A DNA stretch of 64,000 bases from Allofournierella sp. (GTDB lineage: Bacteria; Bacillota; Clostridia; Oscillospirales; Ruminococcaceae), in assembly GCA_020025635.1 (NCBI GenBank), contig JAHHRU010000003.1, forward strand, positions 1-64,000. Reading direction: 5' to 3'. The position numbers and the translations under genes are program-made. Under the pieces are notes generated by a model that saw only the letters and a program-made list of their open reading frames with translations, was not told the DNA's origin and did not search any database. Below are positions 1 to 7,456 of this stretch, one piece after another. The stretch's first letter is position 1, and every line of letters starts with the position of its first letter.

Positions 1-12
1 GGGTGCCTGATT

Positions 13-41
13 ATATTACCACACCGGGATGCATAAGTCAA
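13..41 (-). promoter_or_regulatory. Consensus sigma-A promoter reading off the left edge
   Basis: On the minus strand there is a -35 TTGACT (36-41), a 17-base spacer and a -10 TAATAT (13-18). This is close to consensus and points leftwards out of the window, so it should drive a gene just beyond base 1. Nothing else was recognised in bases 1-110. Confidence 0.6.
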
Positions 42-120
42 CACCTTTTTTCAAATTTCCTGCAAAAATCTCATTTTCCGATTTGGATGTCTTTTCTCTT
101 ATCCTTCTTGATGCAATGCA

Positions 121-157
121 AAAGAGAGCAGCCATCTCACAGACGACTGCTCTCTTT
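121..157 (-). terminator. Terminator downstream of trxA
   Basis: An 11-bp inverted repeat (AAAGAGAGCAG and CTGCTCTCTTT) around a 15-base loop lies 14 bases past the trxA stop. On the minus strand it is followed by a short T run (TTTTGC), as expected for a factor-independent terminator. Confidence 0.7.
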
Positions 158-170
158 GTATATTACTCTA

Positions 171-491
171 TCAGATATGCTTATTCAGCATGGCGGCCAG
201 AGCGCCCTGAGGCTTTACGCCAACGCTCTTCTCTACGATCTCACCGCCCTTGAATACCAGCAGGGTGGGAATGGTCATGATGCCAAAGCGTGCAGCCAGC
301 TCCTGCTGCTCGTCCACATTGATCTTGCCAACCTTGACTTTGCCTTCAAACTCTTCAGCCAGCTTGTCCACAACGGGGCTCAGCATACGGCAGGGACCGC
401 ACCAGGTAGCCCAAAAGTCTACCAGGACAGGTTCTGTGGCAGACATTACTTCTGCTTCAAAATTCTCATTGGTAATGGTAATAACGCTCAT
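171..491 (-). CDS. trxA: Thioredoxin
   Basis: Small cytosolic protein-disulfide reductase of 106 residues, the normal TrxA length. The redox motif WCGPC sits at about residues 30-34, and a second Trx-fold signature with the cis-proline (MTIPTLLVFKGG) is near residue 70. The reading frame is open further upstream, but the start at 491 is preceded by AGAAAGGGG at good spacing and gives the canonical N-terminus MSVITITNENF. The gene lies downstream of a Crp/Fnr-type regulator on the same strand. A dyad-symmetric sequence in its promoter suggests redox-linked control (inference). Function is certain from the motif and full-length match. Confidence 0.95.
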   Translation of the reverse strand: MSVITITNENFEAEVMSATEPVLVDFWATWCGPCRMLSPVVDKLAEEFEGKVKVGKINVDEQQELAARFGIMTIPTLLVFKGGEIVEKSVGVKPQGALAAMLNKHI

Positions 492-557
492 TTGTATATA
501 CCCCTTTCTATCGCTGCCGGGCACTTGGCACCGGTCTGTGTTCGTTGTTGTGCCTTT

Positions 558-600
558 ACTATAACATCAGTCTGCCCTTTATCGCAGTGATAAAGTCACA
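558..600 (-). promoter_or_regulatory. trxA promoter with dyad operator
   Basis: A minus-strand -10 (TATAGT, 558-563) has only a poor -35. Over the -35 region lies an inverted repeat with 7-bp arms and a 5-base centre (CTTTATC/GATAAAG, 577-595). It is interlocked with a second dyad GTGA-N5-TCAC at about 587-599. Such half-sites resemble Crp/Fnr family operators, though the 5-base centre is not the usual spacing. The Crp/Fnr gene ends 18 bases away. Confidence 0.45.
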
Positions 601-612
601 GGAAGACGATTT

Positions 613-1281
613 TCAGCGTAAGCTTTCATTCCCAATGCGTTCCAGCTCATCCACATCTTTCAATACGACCTTGCCTCTTCCCAGCTCCACCATGCCTTCA
701 TTGGCAAAGTATTTGAGCATACGGGTCACAACTTCACGGGCACTGCCCAAATGATGCGCGATCTCCTCATGAGTCAGGTTCAGGGTATTTTCTCCGTTCA
801 GGCGGGCCTCGCTCACCAGGAAGCCTGCGATCCGGCTGTCAAGATGCTTATACAGAATCTGATCCAGCAGCCACATCACATCCGAAAGGCGGCTTGCAAT
901 CAGTTCGGTAGTGTAATTCGCCATTGGCGCCGACTGTTCCATTACACTTTTATAAATGTTCGGGGGGATCCTCCAAAACACGCTGTCTTTTTCCGCTGCC
1001 ACTGTGATGTCAAACTGCAGGCTGTTCAGCATGCAGTAGGCTGAAAGCACACACACATCTCGTTCAAACAAGCGGTAAAGGGTGACCTCCCGCCCTTCTG
1101 ATGAAAGCGAATATCCCCGCAGCTGGCCTGTTTGCAGCACCAGAATACCGACACAGTCCTCGGTACCATTATGGATGATCTGGCCCTTGCTTACATGATT
1201 CAGGACCGTGCTTTGTTCCAGCAGACACTGCTGCTCTTTGGAAAGGCTGCCCCAGAAAGGCAGGCACTGGGATAACTCCAT
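613..1281 (-). CDS. Crp/Fnr family transcriptional regulator
   Basis: 222-residue regulator with an N-terminal cyclic-nucleotide-binding-like beta-barrel (about 15-130), a long dimer helix (about 130-150) and a C-terminal winged helix with a typical Crp HTH (LTHEEIAHHLGSAREVVTRML, about 170-190). The barrel lacks the cAMP-binding Arg-Ser cassette of CRP, and the cysteines are not arranged as the Fnr [4Fe-4S] set, so the ligand is unknown. ATG at 1281 is chosen; a TTG one codon upstream (1284) is equally close to the AAAGGAG site. It sits directly upstream of trxA, and an operator-like dyad lies between them, so trxA is a likely target (inference). Confidence 0.88.
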   Translation of the reverse strand: MELSQCLPFWGSLSKEQQCLLEQSTVLNHVSKGQIIHNGTEDCVGILVLQTGQLRGYSLSSEGREVTLYRLFERDVCVLSAYCMLNSLQFDITVAAEKDSVFWRIPPNIYKSVMEQSAPMANYTTELIASRLSDVMWLLDQILYKHLDSRIAGFLVSEARLNGENTLNLTHEEIAHHLGSAREVVTRMLKYFANEGMVELGRGKVVLKDVDELERIGNESLR

Positions 1282-1312
1282 CAAGAAACCGCTCCTTTGC
1301 GTTTATGCATTT

Positions 1313-1341
1313 ATTATGCCACACCCTTGGATAAAGAGCAA
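1313..1341 (-). promoter_or_regulatory. Promoter of the Crp/Fnr regulator
   Basis: Minus-strand -35 TTGCTC (1336-1341), 17-base spacer, -10 CATAAT (1313-1318), about 30 bases before the start codon. It overlaps the stem-loop that ends the upstream transporter transcript. Confidence 0.45.
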
Positions 1342-1379
1342 GGGCCAGGAACGTTTTTCACTGTTCCCGGCCCCTTTAT
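1331..1379 (-). terminator. Stem-loop after the EamA transporter
   Basis: GGGCCAGGAAC (1342-1352) pairs with GTTCCCGGCCC (1363-1373) with one mismatch, and ATAAAG/CTTTAT extends the stem. The T run on the minus side is weak, so termination efficiency is uncertain. Confidence 0.45.
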
Positions 1380-2275
1380 CAGGCAGTTTTTCGATTGTTA
1401 TAAACAAAATTTGCAGCTGCTGCACACAAAATCACGCCATACCCCAGCCAGCTGAGCAGATCCGGCAGCTGACCGAACACCACAAAGCCCATAATGGCCG
1501 AGAAAATGATCTGTGAATAATCGAACACCGATATCTCCCGCGAAGGCGCGTGACAATAAGCCGCTGTTACCGAGAACTGAGCAAACGACGCCGAAAGGCC
1601 TGCCATCAGCAGGAAAAACAGCTGCTGCGCAGACATGGGTTCAAAATTCAGCAGCATGGGCAGCCCAAGAGCAGCGCAGGAGAACGCAGAGAAGAAGAAC
1701 ACGATAAACGGTCCCGGCACGCCCCGCTTTCCCAGATAGCGCACCATCGTGTACGCTGTACCTGCCATGATGCCGCCAACCAGCCCCACAAGGGCCGGCA
1801 TTGCCAAAAGACTGCTGCCGGGCTTAATCACCATCAATGCACCGCCGAAGGCACAGCACACCACCGCAACATGAACAGCTTTCAGCTTTTCGCCCAGGAT
1901 CAGTGCCCCCATCAGCACAGCCGCAAAGGGCGCGGTTTTATTCAGGATGCTGGCATCCGCCAACATCAGATGATCCACCGCATAATAGTTGCACAATATG
2001 CCGATAGTTCCGAAAACCGAACGGATAATGAGTCCCGTCCAGTCTCTCTTTTTCAGGCAGATCTTGGGTTTTTGCCGCAGCAGAACAGCAGCAGCAAATA
2101 TCATTGCGATCAGGTTTCGAAAAAAACTTTTCTGCATCACTGGCAGGTCACCTGCCAGACGAACAAACAGGCTCATCAGTGCAAAGAAGAACGCTGACAA
2201 AACAATAAAAATAATTCCTTTGTTCTTATCGTTCAATCCAGAGAATTTCATTCCAGACAGTTTGCTCCCTTCCAT
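1379..2275 (-). CDS. DMT superfamily transporter (EamA family)
   Basis: 298-residue integral membrane protein with about ten hydrophobic helices in two EamA repeats, the normal drug/metabolite transporter architecture. The first helix motif (FFFALMSLFVRLAGDLP) and the repeat motif (LMGALILGEKL) are typical of the SAM/purine or amino-acid metabolite exporter branch; the substrate cannot be told. The ATG at 2275 has no clear ribosome site. An in-frame ATG at 2251 follows GGAAGGGAG and would give a more typical N-terminus, so the true start may be there. It lies 19 bases downstream of the potassium transporter gene and may be co-transcribed with it. Confidence 0.88.
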   Translation of the reverse strand: MEGSKLSGMKFSGLNDKNKGIIFIVLSAFFFALMSLFVRLAGDLPVMQKSFFRNLIAMIFAAAVLLRQKPKICLKKRDWTGLIIRSVFGTIGILCNYYAVDHLMLADASILNKTAPFAAVLMGALILGEKLKAVHVAVVCCAFGGALMVIKPGSSLLAMPALVGLVGGIMAGTAYTMVRYLGKRGVPGPFIVFFFSAFSCAALGLPMLLNFEPMSAQQLFFLLMAGLSASFAQFSVTAAYCHAPSREISVFDYSQIIFSAIMGFVVFGQLPDLLSWLGYGVILCAAAANFVYNNRKTA

Positions 2276-2294
2276 GTTTTAGGCATGATGCTTT

Positions 2295-3689
2295 TCACCC
2301 CACCGAGATCTTGCCCTCCGGCAGAACATCGAAGCGATCCTGATGTTTGGATGCCGCCAGGCTGATCGCCAGCGAAACAGGGCCTACACGGCCAATGAAC
2401 ATGGTTACGATCGTGATGAAGCGTGCCAAAGGCTCCATGTTTGCGGTAACGCCCACCGACAGGCCTACGGTAGCAAACGCGCTGACCGCCTCAAACAGAC
2501 TGTTCAGCGGATCGAACACATTGCTTGTGTTAAAGAAGATAAACAGTGTGGCCAAAATAACAGCCAGAGAACTGAGCATCGAAATGGCCAGTGCACGGTA
2601 CACGGTTTTTTTATCGATGCGGCGATGGAACAGAACCGCATCGTCACGTCCGGTCACAACGCTGGCTACCGTAACCAGAATCACACTGAAAGTGGTCACC
2701 TTGATACCGCCGCCGGTGCCGCCGGGTGCTGCACCAATAAACATCAGCAGGCACATCATGCACTTTGTAATGGTCTGCATCCCTGCAAGATCCACCGTAT
2801 TGAAGCCTGCTGTACGGGCACTGACGGATTGGAACATGCTGTTGACGATTTTATCTCCCGCACCCATAGTTCCCAAAGTCACCGGGTTGCTCCATTCCAG
2901 AAAAGCAAACCCCATCGTTCCGCCTACGATCAGAATCGCTGTGCAGAACAGCACTACCTTTGTGTGCAGGGTCAGCTTGCGGCGTTTGCGCCACTCGCCC
3001 AGGTCATGCCAAACAAGGAAGCCCAGGCCGCCGGCGATGATCAGGAACATGATGATCGCCTGCACATACCAGTTGCCCGCATACTCTGTCAAACTGGCAT
3101 AGGGGGTCTGCGTGCCCAGCAGATCGAAACCAGCATTGCAGAAAGCAGAAATTGCAATAAAAATCGATACAAAAACGCCCTGTGCGCCAAAACGAGGCAC
3201 AAATACCGGCATCAAAAGCAGTGCGCCTGCACCTTCGAACAAAGCAGCCAGCTTCATGACCACCATCAGCAGATGGCGGGACTGTGCCACATCCGATGTA
3301 TTGATCGATTCGCTGGCCAGGCGCATAGAGTGAAAGCTTGCACGCTGCCGCAGCGCCAGTGTAAAGAAGCTGGTCAAGGTAACCAGGCCCAAACCGCCGA
3401 TTTGAATCAGGGCAATGATCACGACCTGTCCAAATGCCGTGAAGCCCTGGTAGGTATCCCGAACCACAAGGCCGGTCACGCAGGTTGCACTGGTTGCAGT
3501 GAACAGGGCATCCAGGGGTGTGATGCCGTTTGGGGTGGCCCAGGGCAGCATCAGCAGCAGCGTTCCTGCCAAAATCACTGCGATAAAACTGACCACAATT
3601 ATCCTTGTAGCCGAGCGCGGCTTCGGTTTCCGCTTGCGCTCCACATCCGCAAGAAGCCTGGCAAGCTGATTGGCGTTTCCGTTTTCCAA
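2295..3689 (-). CDS. TrkH/KtrB family potassium uptake membrane subunit
   Basis: 464-residue cation channel subunit. Four M1-P-M2 repeats are visible, with selectivity-filter-like segments (TSATCVTGLVV, SAFCNAGFDL, SARTAGFNTVDL, SAFATVGLSVG) whose glycines line the K+ pore. Length and the short cytoplasmic N-terminus fit KtrB better than proteobacterial TrkH. The start is TTG at 3689, preceded by AAGGAGGAAA at ideal spacing. No KtrA/TrkA regulatory subunit gene is adjacent, so that partner must be encoded elsewhere. It is expressed from a promoter back-to-back with that of tRNA-Arg. Confidence 0.93.
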   Translation of the reverse strand: MENGNANQLARLLADVERKRKPKPRSATRIIVVSFIAVILAGTLLLMLPWATPNGITPLDALFTATSATCVTGLVVRDTYQGFTAFGQVVIIALIQIGGLGLVTLTSFFTLALRQRASFHSMRLASESINTSDVAQSRHLLMVVMKLAALFEGAGALLLMPVFVPRFGAQGVFVSIFIAISAFCNAGFDLLGTQTPYASLTEYAGNWYVQAIIMFLIIAGGLGFLVWHDLGEWRKRRKLTLHTKVVLFCTAILIVGGTMGFAFLEWSNPVTLGTMGAGDKIVNSMFQSVSARTAGFNTVDLAGMQTITKCMMCLLMFIGAAPGGTGGGIKVTTFSVILVTVASVVTGRDDAVLFHRRIDKKTVYRALAISMLSSLAVILATLFIFFNTSNVFDPLNSLFEAVSAFATVGLSVGVTANMEPLARFITIVTMFIGRVGPVSLAISLAASKHQDRFDVLPEGKISVG

Positions 3690-3748
3690 TGTATATTTCC
3701 TCCTTACAAAACGGGGTCTCCCCGCCCTGCTGTGACTGATACCTCTAT

Positions 3749-3778
3749 ACTATACCACCGTTTACAGCCTAATTTCAA
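3749..3778 (-). promoter_or_regulatory. Promoter of the potassium transporter gene
   Basis: Minus-strand -35 TTGAAA (3773-3778), 18-base spacer, -10 TATAGT (3749-3754). Its -35 is only one base away from the -35 of the divergent tRNA promoter. Confidence 0.55.
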
Positions 3779-3779
3779 C

Positions 3780-3808
3780 TTGATTTCTCAGAGAAAAGCA
3801 GTTATAAT
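3780..3808 (+). promoter_or_regulatory. Promoter of tRNA-Arg
   Basis: -35 TTGATT (3780-3785), 17-base spacer, -10 TATAAT (3803-3808), about 70 bases before the mature tRNA 5' end. Confidence 0.65.
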
Positions 3809-3876
3809 AAAAAAGCTGTTCGGGCAGCTGTTTCAAGGCAAATGTCTTTTGGCTGCCCCGGTTTACAGATTTAAAT

Positions 3877-3953
3877 GTCTCCGTAGCTCAGGTGGATAGA
3901 GCACTTGCCTCCTAAGCAAGGGGCCGCGCGTTCGAGTCGCGCCGGGGACACCA
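3877..3953 (+). tRNA. tRNA-Arg (anticodon CCT)
   Basis: 77-base cloverleaf. The acceptor stem GTCTCCG pairs with CGGGGAC (one G-U). The D arm AGCTCAGGTGGATAGAGC is normal. The anticodon stem CTTGC/GCAAG carries the loop CTCCTAA, so the anticodon is CCT, reading AGG. The T arm has TTCGAGTC, and CCA is encoded at 3951-3953. The gene stands alone and is followed at once by a strong terminator. Confidence 0.97.
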
Positions 3954-3960
3954 TTTTCCA

Positions 3961-4002
3961 AACGCCGGAAAGCCTTCTTTGCATGGCTTTCCGGCGTTTT
4001 TG
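3961..4002. terminator. Bidirectional terminator, tRNA-Arg / MATE gene
   Basis: A 14-bp perfect stem (AACGCCGGAAAGCC, 3961-3974, with its complement at 3985-3998) is followed by a T run on the plus strand and preceded by an A-rich patch. It serves the tRNA on the plus strand and the MATE gene ending at 4019 on the minus strand. Confidence 0.85.
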
Positions 4003-4018
4003 TTTTCGGGCATGGATG

Positions 4019-5368
4019 CTATACTGTCTTGATGGAGCGCCAGCGGCCCTTTTTCCATCGGAACACAAAAATCACCGCACGCAGGTTTTCGTCCAGCATA
4101 AAGGCGATCCAGATCCCCACAAGGCCAAGGCCGCCCCAAACGCCCAGAAGATAGGCAGCACCCACACCAATGAGCCATTGGCTGCAAATCCCGACTGCCA
4201 CAGGGAACGCCACATCCCCCACTGCCTGCAGGTTGCGCACCAGAACGATGTTGAAGCAGCGGCCCAGCTCCAAAAGGACATCCACCCACATCACCTGCCG
4301 GCCCAATGCGATCACCTGCGGGTCGCTGCTGAAAATTCCAAACAAAGGCTCGGCAAACAGCGCCAGCAGAACTGCAAGAATCATAGAAACAGGGGTAAAG
4401 TTTTTCAGCACCCGCCAGTTCTGCCTGTCCGCCTGATCAAATTCCTTCGCACCGATGCAGTAGCCGATCACGATCGCCGCCGACTGGCTCACCGCATTGA
4501 TGAGCATATAGCAGACCTGAGCAAACATGCCCACATACATACGGGTCGTTACCGCATAGGTTCCCATCATATTCACGAAAATCAGGCTGATGGACTGGGA
4601 CAGATTGTAAGACAGTCCTTCTCCGCCGGAGGGCAGGCCGATGTACAGAAAGCGGCGGAATACCTCTTTGGGGAATGGGCGCAGGTGTGCAAGACTGATT
4701 TTCGCCCCCGGCACCGTGCGGAAGAAAGCCATCATCAGCAGGAACATTCCGGCCGTGCGGCAGATGCTTGTGGAAACCGCAGCACCCGCGGCACCCAGCC
4801 TTGGAAAGGGCCCTATCCCGTAAATGAACGCCACATTTCCAACGATGTTCACCAGATTGATGAGGCCCGTGCTGCACATGATCACAAGCATCCGTGCGTG
4901 TGCACGCAAAAAAGCGCTGAAGGTAAGCATCAGGGCCTGGCAGGGCAGGCTCAGGGTGGTGATCACAAGGTAGCTTTTGGCCTCGGCACGTGCCTCAAGG
5001 GGAACCTGCATCAGGCCGAACAAAGCATCTGCACTTACCAGCAGCACTGCCGAAAGCACCAAGCTGATCACCAGGTTCAGGCCCACGGCCAGGGTGTAGA
5101 TCTGCTCCACCTTTTTTGTTTCCTGTGCTCCCAGATACTGGCTCAGCATAATGGTCGCCGCAAGGCTGATCACATTGAAACTCAAAATCAGGGTCGTAAT
5201 GATCTGGTTTGCATTTCCCACTGCTGCAACCGCAGTATCATTGTACTGGCTGAGCATGATCTGATCGATATTGCCCACCAGCATCTGCAAAAGCAATTCA
5301 ATAAAAACCGGCCATGTCATCTGAAACAGTGAAAACTGCCGGCCGGCTGCTGTGATGCGATTATTCAA
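4019..5368 (-). CDS. MATE family efflux transporter
   Basis: 449-residue multidrug and toxin extrusion family transporter with about twelve membrane helices in two six-helix halves, full family length. Signature segments include the first-helix LFQMTWPVFIELLLQMLVGNIDQIMLS region and SNRIL/GLPSGGEGL-type loops. The start is TTG at 5368, preceded by AGAGGAGG six bases upstream. The family exports organic cations in exchange for Na+ or H+; the substrate here cannot be predicted. The gene stands alone between a terminator and a divergent promoter region. Confidence 0.9.
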   Translation of the reverse strand: MNNRITAAGRQFSLFQMTWPVFIELLLQMLVGNIDQIMLSQYNDTAVAAVGNANQIITTLILSFNVISLAATIMLSQYLGAQETKKVEQIYTLAVGLNLVISLVLSAVLLVSADALFGLMQVPLEARAEAKSYLVITTLSLPCQALMLTFSAFLRAHARMLVIMCSTGLINLVNIVGNVAFIYGIGPFPRLGAAGAAVSTSICRTAGMFLLMMAFFRTVPGAKISLAHLRPFPKEVFRRFLYIGLPSGGEGLSYNLSQSISLIFVNMMGTYAVTTRMYVGMFAQVCYMLINAVSQSAAIVIGYCIGAKEFDQADRQNWRVLKNFTPVSMILAVLLALFAEPLFGIFSSDPQVIALGRQVMWVDVLLELGRCFNIVLVRNLQAVGDVAFPVAVGICSQWLIGVGAAYLLGVWGGLGLVGIWIAFMLDENLRAVIFVFRWKKGRWRSIKTV

Positions 5369-5542
5369 GAGCTTCCTCCTCTGCCATCTGCGGATAATCT
5401 TTCAAATGCTCATGCATTATAACACCAAAGCCGGCCCAAAACAACAAAAACAGAGCAGTTTTTCAAATCATTTTGAGGCTGCACAGCACAAATGCACTCG
5501 TCACAAGCTGTATGGGTGCCTTTGCTTCGGAACACCTCAGCT

Positions 5543-5570
5543 TTGCGAAATTTTTATTTCATGGTATACT
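5543..5570 (+). promoter_or_regulatory. Promoter of the dehydrogenase pair
   Basis: -35 TTGCGA (5543-5548), 16-base spacer, -10 TATACT (5565-5570), about 60 bases before the start codon at 5634. On the minus strand an ATTATA/TATAAT at about 5417 may be the -10 of the MATE gene. Confidence 0.5.
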
Positions 5571-5633
5571 GGTTAACAGAACGAACATCGGGCCCAAAAC
5601 ACGGGCGATTTGAGATAATCGGAGGAACGATCT

Positions 5634-6419
5634 ATGAAAAAACTGAAACTCGGAATTCTTGGCAGCGGATATCTGGGCCGAATCATTGCCGGCGCCTGGA
5701 AAAACGGACTTCTGGATGAATATGAACTCATCGGCATCGCAGGCCGCAACCCCGAAACCACGCAGGCCCTGGCCGCCGAAATGGGCTGCAAAGCCTGCCT
5801 TTCCGGCGATGAGCTTCTGGCCCTGAAACCCGATTACATTGCCGAAGCCGCTTCCGGCGCAGCAGTTCGGGAAATCGCTGTAAAAGCGCTTTCTGCCGGC
5901 AGCAGCCTGATCGTGCTTTCCATCGGCGCCTTTTCCGATGCCGCCTTTTACCAGGAAGTCCGCAAGGCTGCGGCCGAGCACGGCACACGGGTATACATTG
6001 CATCCGGTGCCGTTGGCGGCTTTGATGTGCTGCGTACCATCTCGCTGATGGGCCGCGCTCAGGCCGGCATCCACACCCACAAAGGCCCTGCCTCGCTCAA
6101 GGGCACCCCTCTGTTTGAGGAGAAGCTGATGACCGATGCCGAAGAAACCGAAGTTTTTGCAGGCAACGCCAAGGATGCCATTGCCCTTCTGCCCACCAAG
6201 GTGAATGTGGCAGTTGCCACCTCTCTTGCCACCACCGGCCCCGAAAACACCCGTGTGAACATCACCAGTGTTCCCGGCTTTGTGGGGGATGACCACTGCA
6301 TCACCTCCGAGATCGACGGTGTAAAGGCGGTCGTGGACATTTATTCCAGCACCAGCGCCATTGCCGGCTGGAGCGTGGTCGCCGTTCTGCAGAACATCGT
6401 ATCCCCCATCGTATTTTAA
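5634..6419 (+). CDS. Aspartate dehydrogenase (NadX)-like NAD(P)-binding protein
   Basis: 261 residues. The N-terminal Rossmann fold has GILGSGYLG at about 8-16. The C-terminal half is of the DUF108/L-aspartate dehydrogenase type: SGAVGGFDVLRT, an LFAGNAKDAIALLP-like stretch, KVNVAVATSLA and a DDHCI segment where family members carry the catalytic His. AspDH deaminates L-aspartate to iminoaspartate or runs in reverse. No nadA/nadB/nadC is nearby, so an NAD biosynthetic role is not supported by context. It is 14 bases upstream of a 2-hydroxyacid-dehydrogenase homologue, and the two probably act on one pathway (inference). ATG has GGAGGAACG upstream. Confidence 0.78.
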   Translation: MKKLKLGILGSGYLGRIIAGAWKNGLLDEYELIGIAGRNPETTQALAAEMGCKACLSGDELLALKPDYIAEAASGAAVREIAVKALSAGSSLIVLSIGAFSDAAFYQEVRKAAAEHGTRVYIASGAVGGFDVLRTISLMGRAQAGIHTHKGPASLKGTPLFEEKLMTDAEETEVFAGNAKDAIALLPTKVNVAVATSLATTGPENTRVNITSVPGFVGDDHCITSEIDGVKAVVDIYSSTSAIAGWSVVAVLQNIVSPIVF

Positions 6420-6433
6420 AAAGGAGGCCGCCC

Positions 6434-7330
6434 ATGTTTAAAAAGCTTGTTGCCATTGAACCGGTCAGCCTTGTGCCCCAGGCCGAGGAAGAGCTGCACC
6501 GGTACGCAGAAGAAGTGGTCCTGTTTGAGGATGTACCGGCCGACAATGCCGAGATCATCCGCCGGATCAAAGATGCAGATGCGGTTCTTGTAAGCTACAC
6601 CTCCCGCATCGAAAAAGAAGTGTTTGAAGCCTGCCCGAACATTCGCTATGTGGGCATGTGCTGCAGCCTGTATTCCAAAGAAAGTGCGAATGTGGACATC
6701 GCCTGGGCCGAAGAGCACGGCATCACCGTAAAAGGCATCCGTGATTACGGCGACCGGGGCGTGGTGGAGTTCGTCCTTTGTGAGCTGGTCCGTTTTCTCC
6801 ATGGCTATGGCCGCCCCATGTGGCAGGATATGCCTGTGGAGATCACCAATCTAAAGGTCGGCATTGTGGGGCTGGGCGTTTCCGGCGGCCTGATCGCCGA
6901 CGCCATGCAGTTTATGGGCGCCGACGTTTCCTATTTCAGCCGGACCCGCAAGCCGGAAAAAGAAGCGGCCGGCTTTGCTTTCAAGCCGCTGCACGACCTT
7001 CTGCGTGAAAGCGATGTGGTATTCGCCTGCCTCAACAAAAACGTGATCCTGCTGCATGAAGAGGAATTTAAGGCTCTGGGTCAGCACAAGCTGCTGTTCA
7101 ACACCTCCATCGGCCCCGCTTTTGAGCCGCAGGCCCTGAAAGCCTGGCTGGACAGCGGCGACAATTACTTTATCTGCGACACCAAGGGTGCCATTGGGGA
7201 TACCGAAGGCATTCTGGAAGGCCATCCTCATGTGGTGTGTGCCAACTGTTCCGCCGGACGCACCCGTCAGGCCTTCGGCCTTCTGAGCCAGAAGGTGCTT
7301 GCAAACATCCGGGAATTTCTGAACGCATAA
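6434..7330 (+). CDS. D-2-hydroxyacid dehydrogenase family protein lacking catalytic residues
   Basis: 298-residue member of the D-isomer 2-hydroxyacid dehydrogenase family, with substrate-binding domain at both ends and a Rossmann domain in the middle (VGIVGLGVSGG, about 140-150). In active members the catalytic Arg is in the motif N-[ST]-[AS]-R-G, a Glu lies in DVF..EP, and a His is in PHI[AG]G. Here the aligned segments read NTSIGP, FICDTKGAIG and ANCSAG, so Arg, Glu and His all appear to be replaced. It is either a dehydrogenase with different chemistry or a non-catalytic NAD-binding protein. Ribosome site AAGGAGG; co-transcribed with the preceding gene. Confidence 0.82.
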   Translation: MFKKLVAIEPVSLVPQAEEELHRYAEEVVLFEDVPADNAEIIRRIKDADAVLVSYTSRIEKEVFEACPNIRYVGMCCSLYSKESANVDIAWAEEHGITVKGIRDYGDRGVVEFVLCELVRFLHGYGRPMWQDMPVEITNLKVGIVGLGVSGGLIADAMQFMGADVSYFSRTRKPEKEAAGFAFKPLHDLLRESDVVFACLNKNVILLHEEEFKALGQHKLLFNTSIGPAFEPQALKAWLDSGDNYFICDTKGAIGDTEGILEGHPHVVCANCSAGRTRQAFGLLSQKVLANIREFLNA

Positions 7331-7334
7331 AACC

Positions 7335-7384
7335 AAATGCGCCTCTCCTTTTCAAAAGGCTGAAAAGGAGAGGCGCATTTTTTG
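7335..7384. terminator. Bidirectional terminator
   Basis: A perfect 19-bp stem (7335-7353 with 7362-7380) and an 8-base loop with T runs on both strands. It ends the plus-strand dehydrogenase pair and can also end the minus-strand purine permease. Confidence 0.9.
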
Positions 7385-7456
7385 AAACATTATGGAAATA
7401 CGTTTTGATTCCTGCTTGATAAGCCGGGAACCGATTGCAATGCTTTTTGCTGCCGA

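Noticed and set aside
577..595. Terminator of the Crp/Fnr gene
   Set aside because: The stem is only 7 bp with no T run after it; its place over the trxA -35 fits an operator better.
2343..3899. 518-codon plus-strand ORF opposite the potassium transporter
   Set aside because: It is the antisense of a clear TrkH gene, with the His/Gln/Cys-rich composition typical of shadows, and runs into the tRNA.
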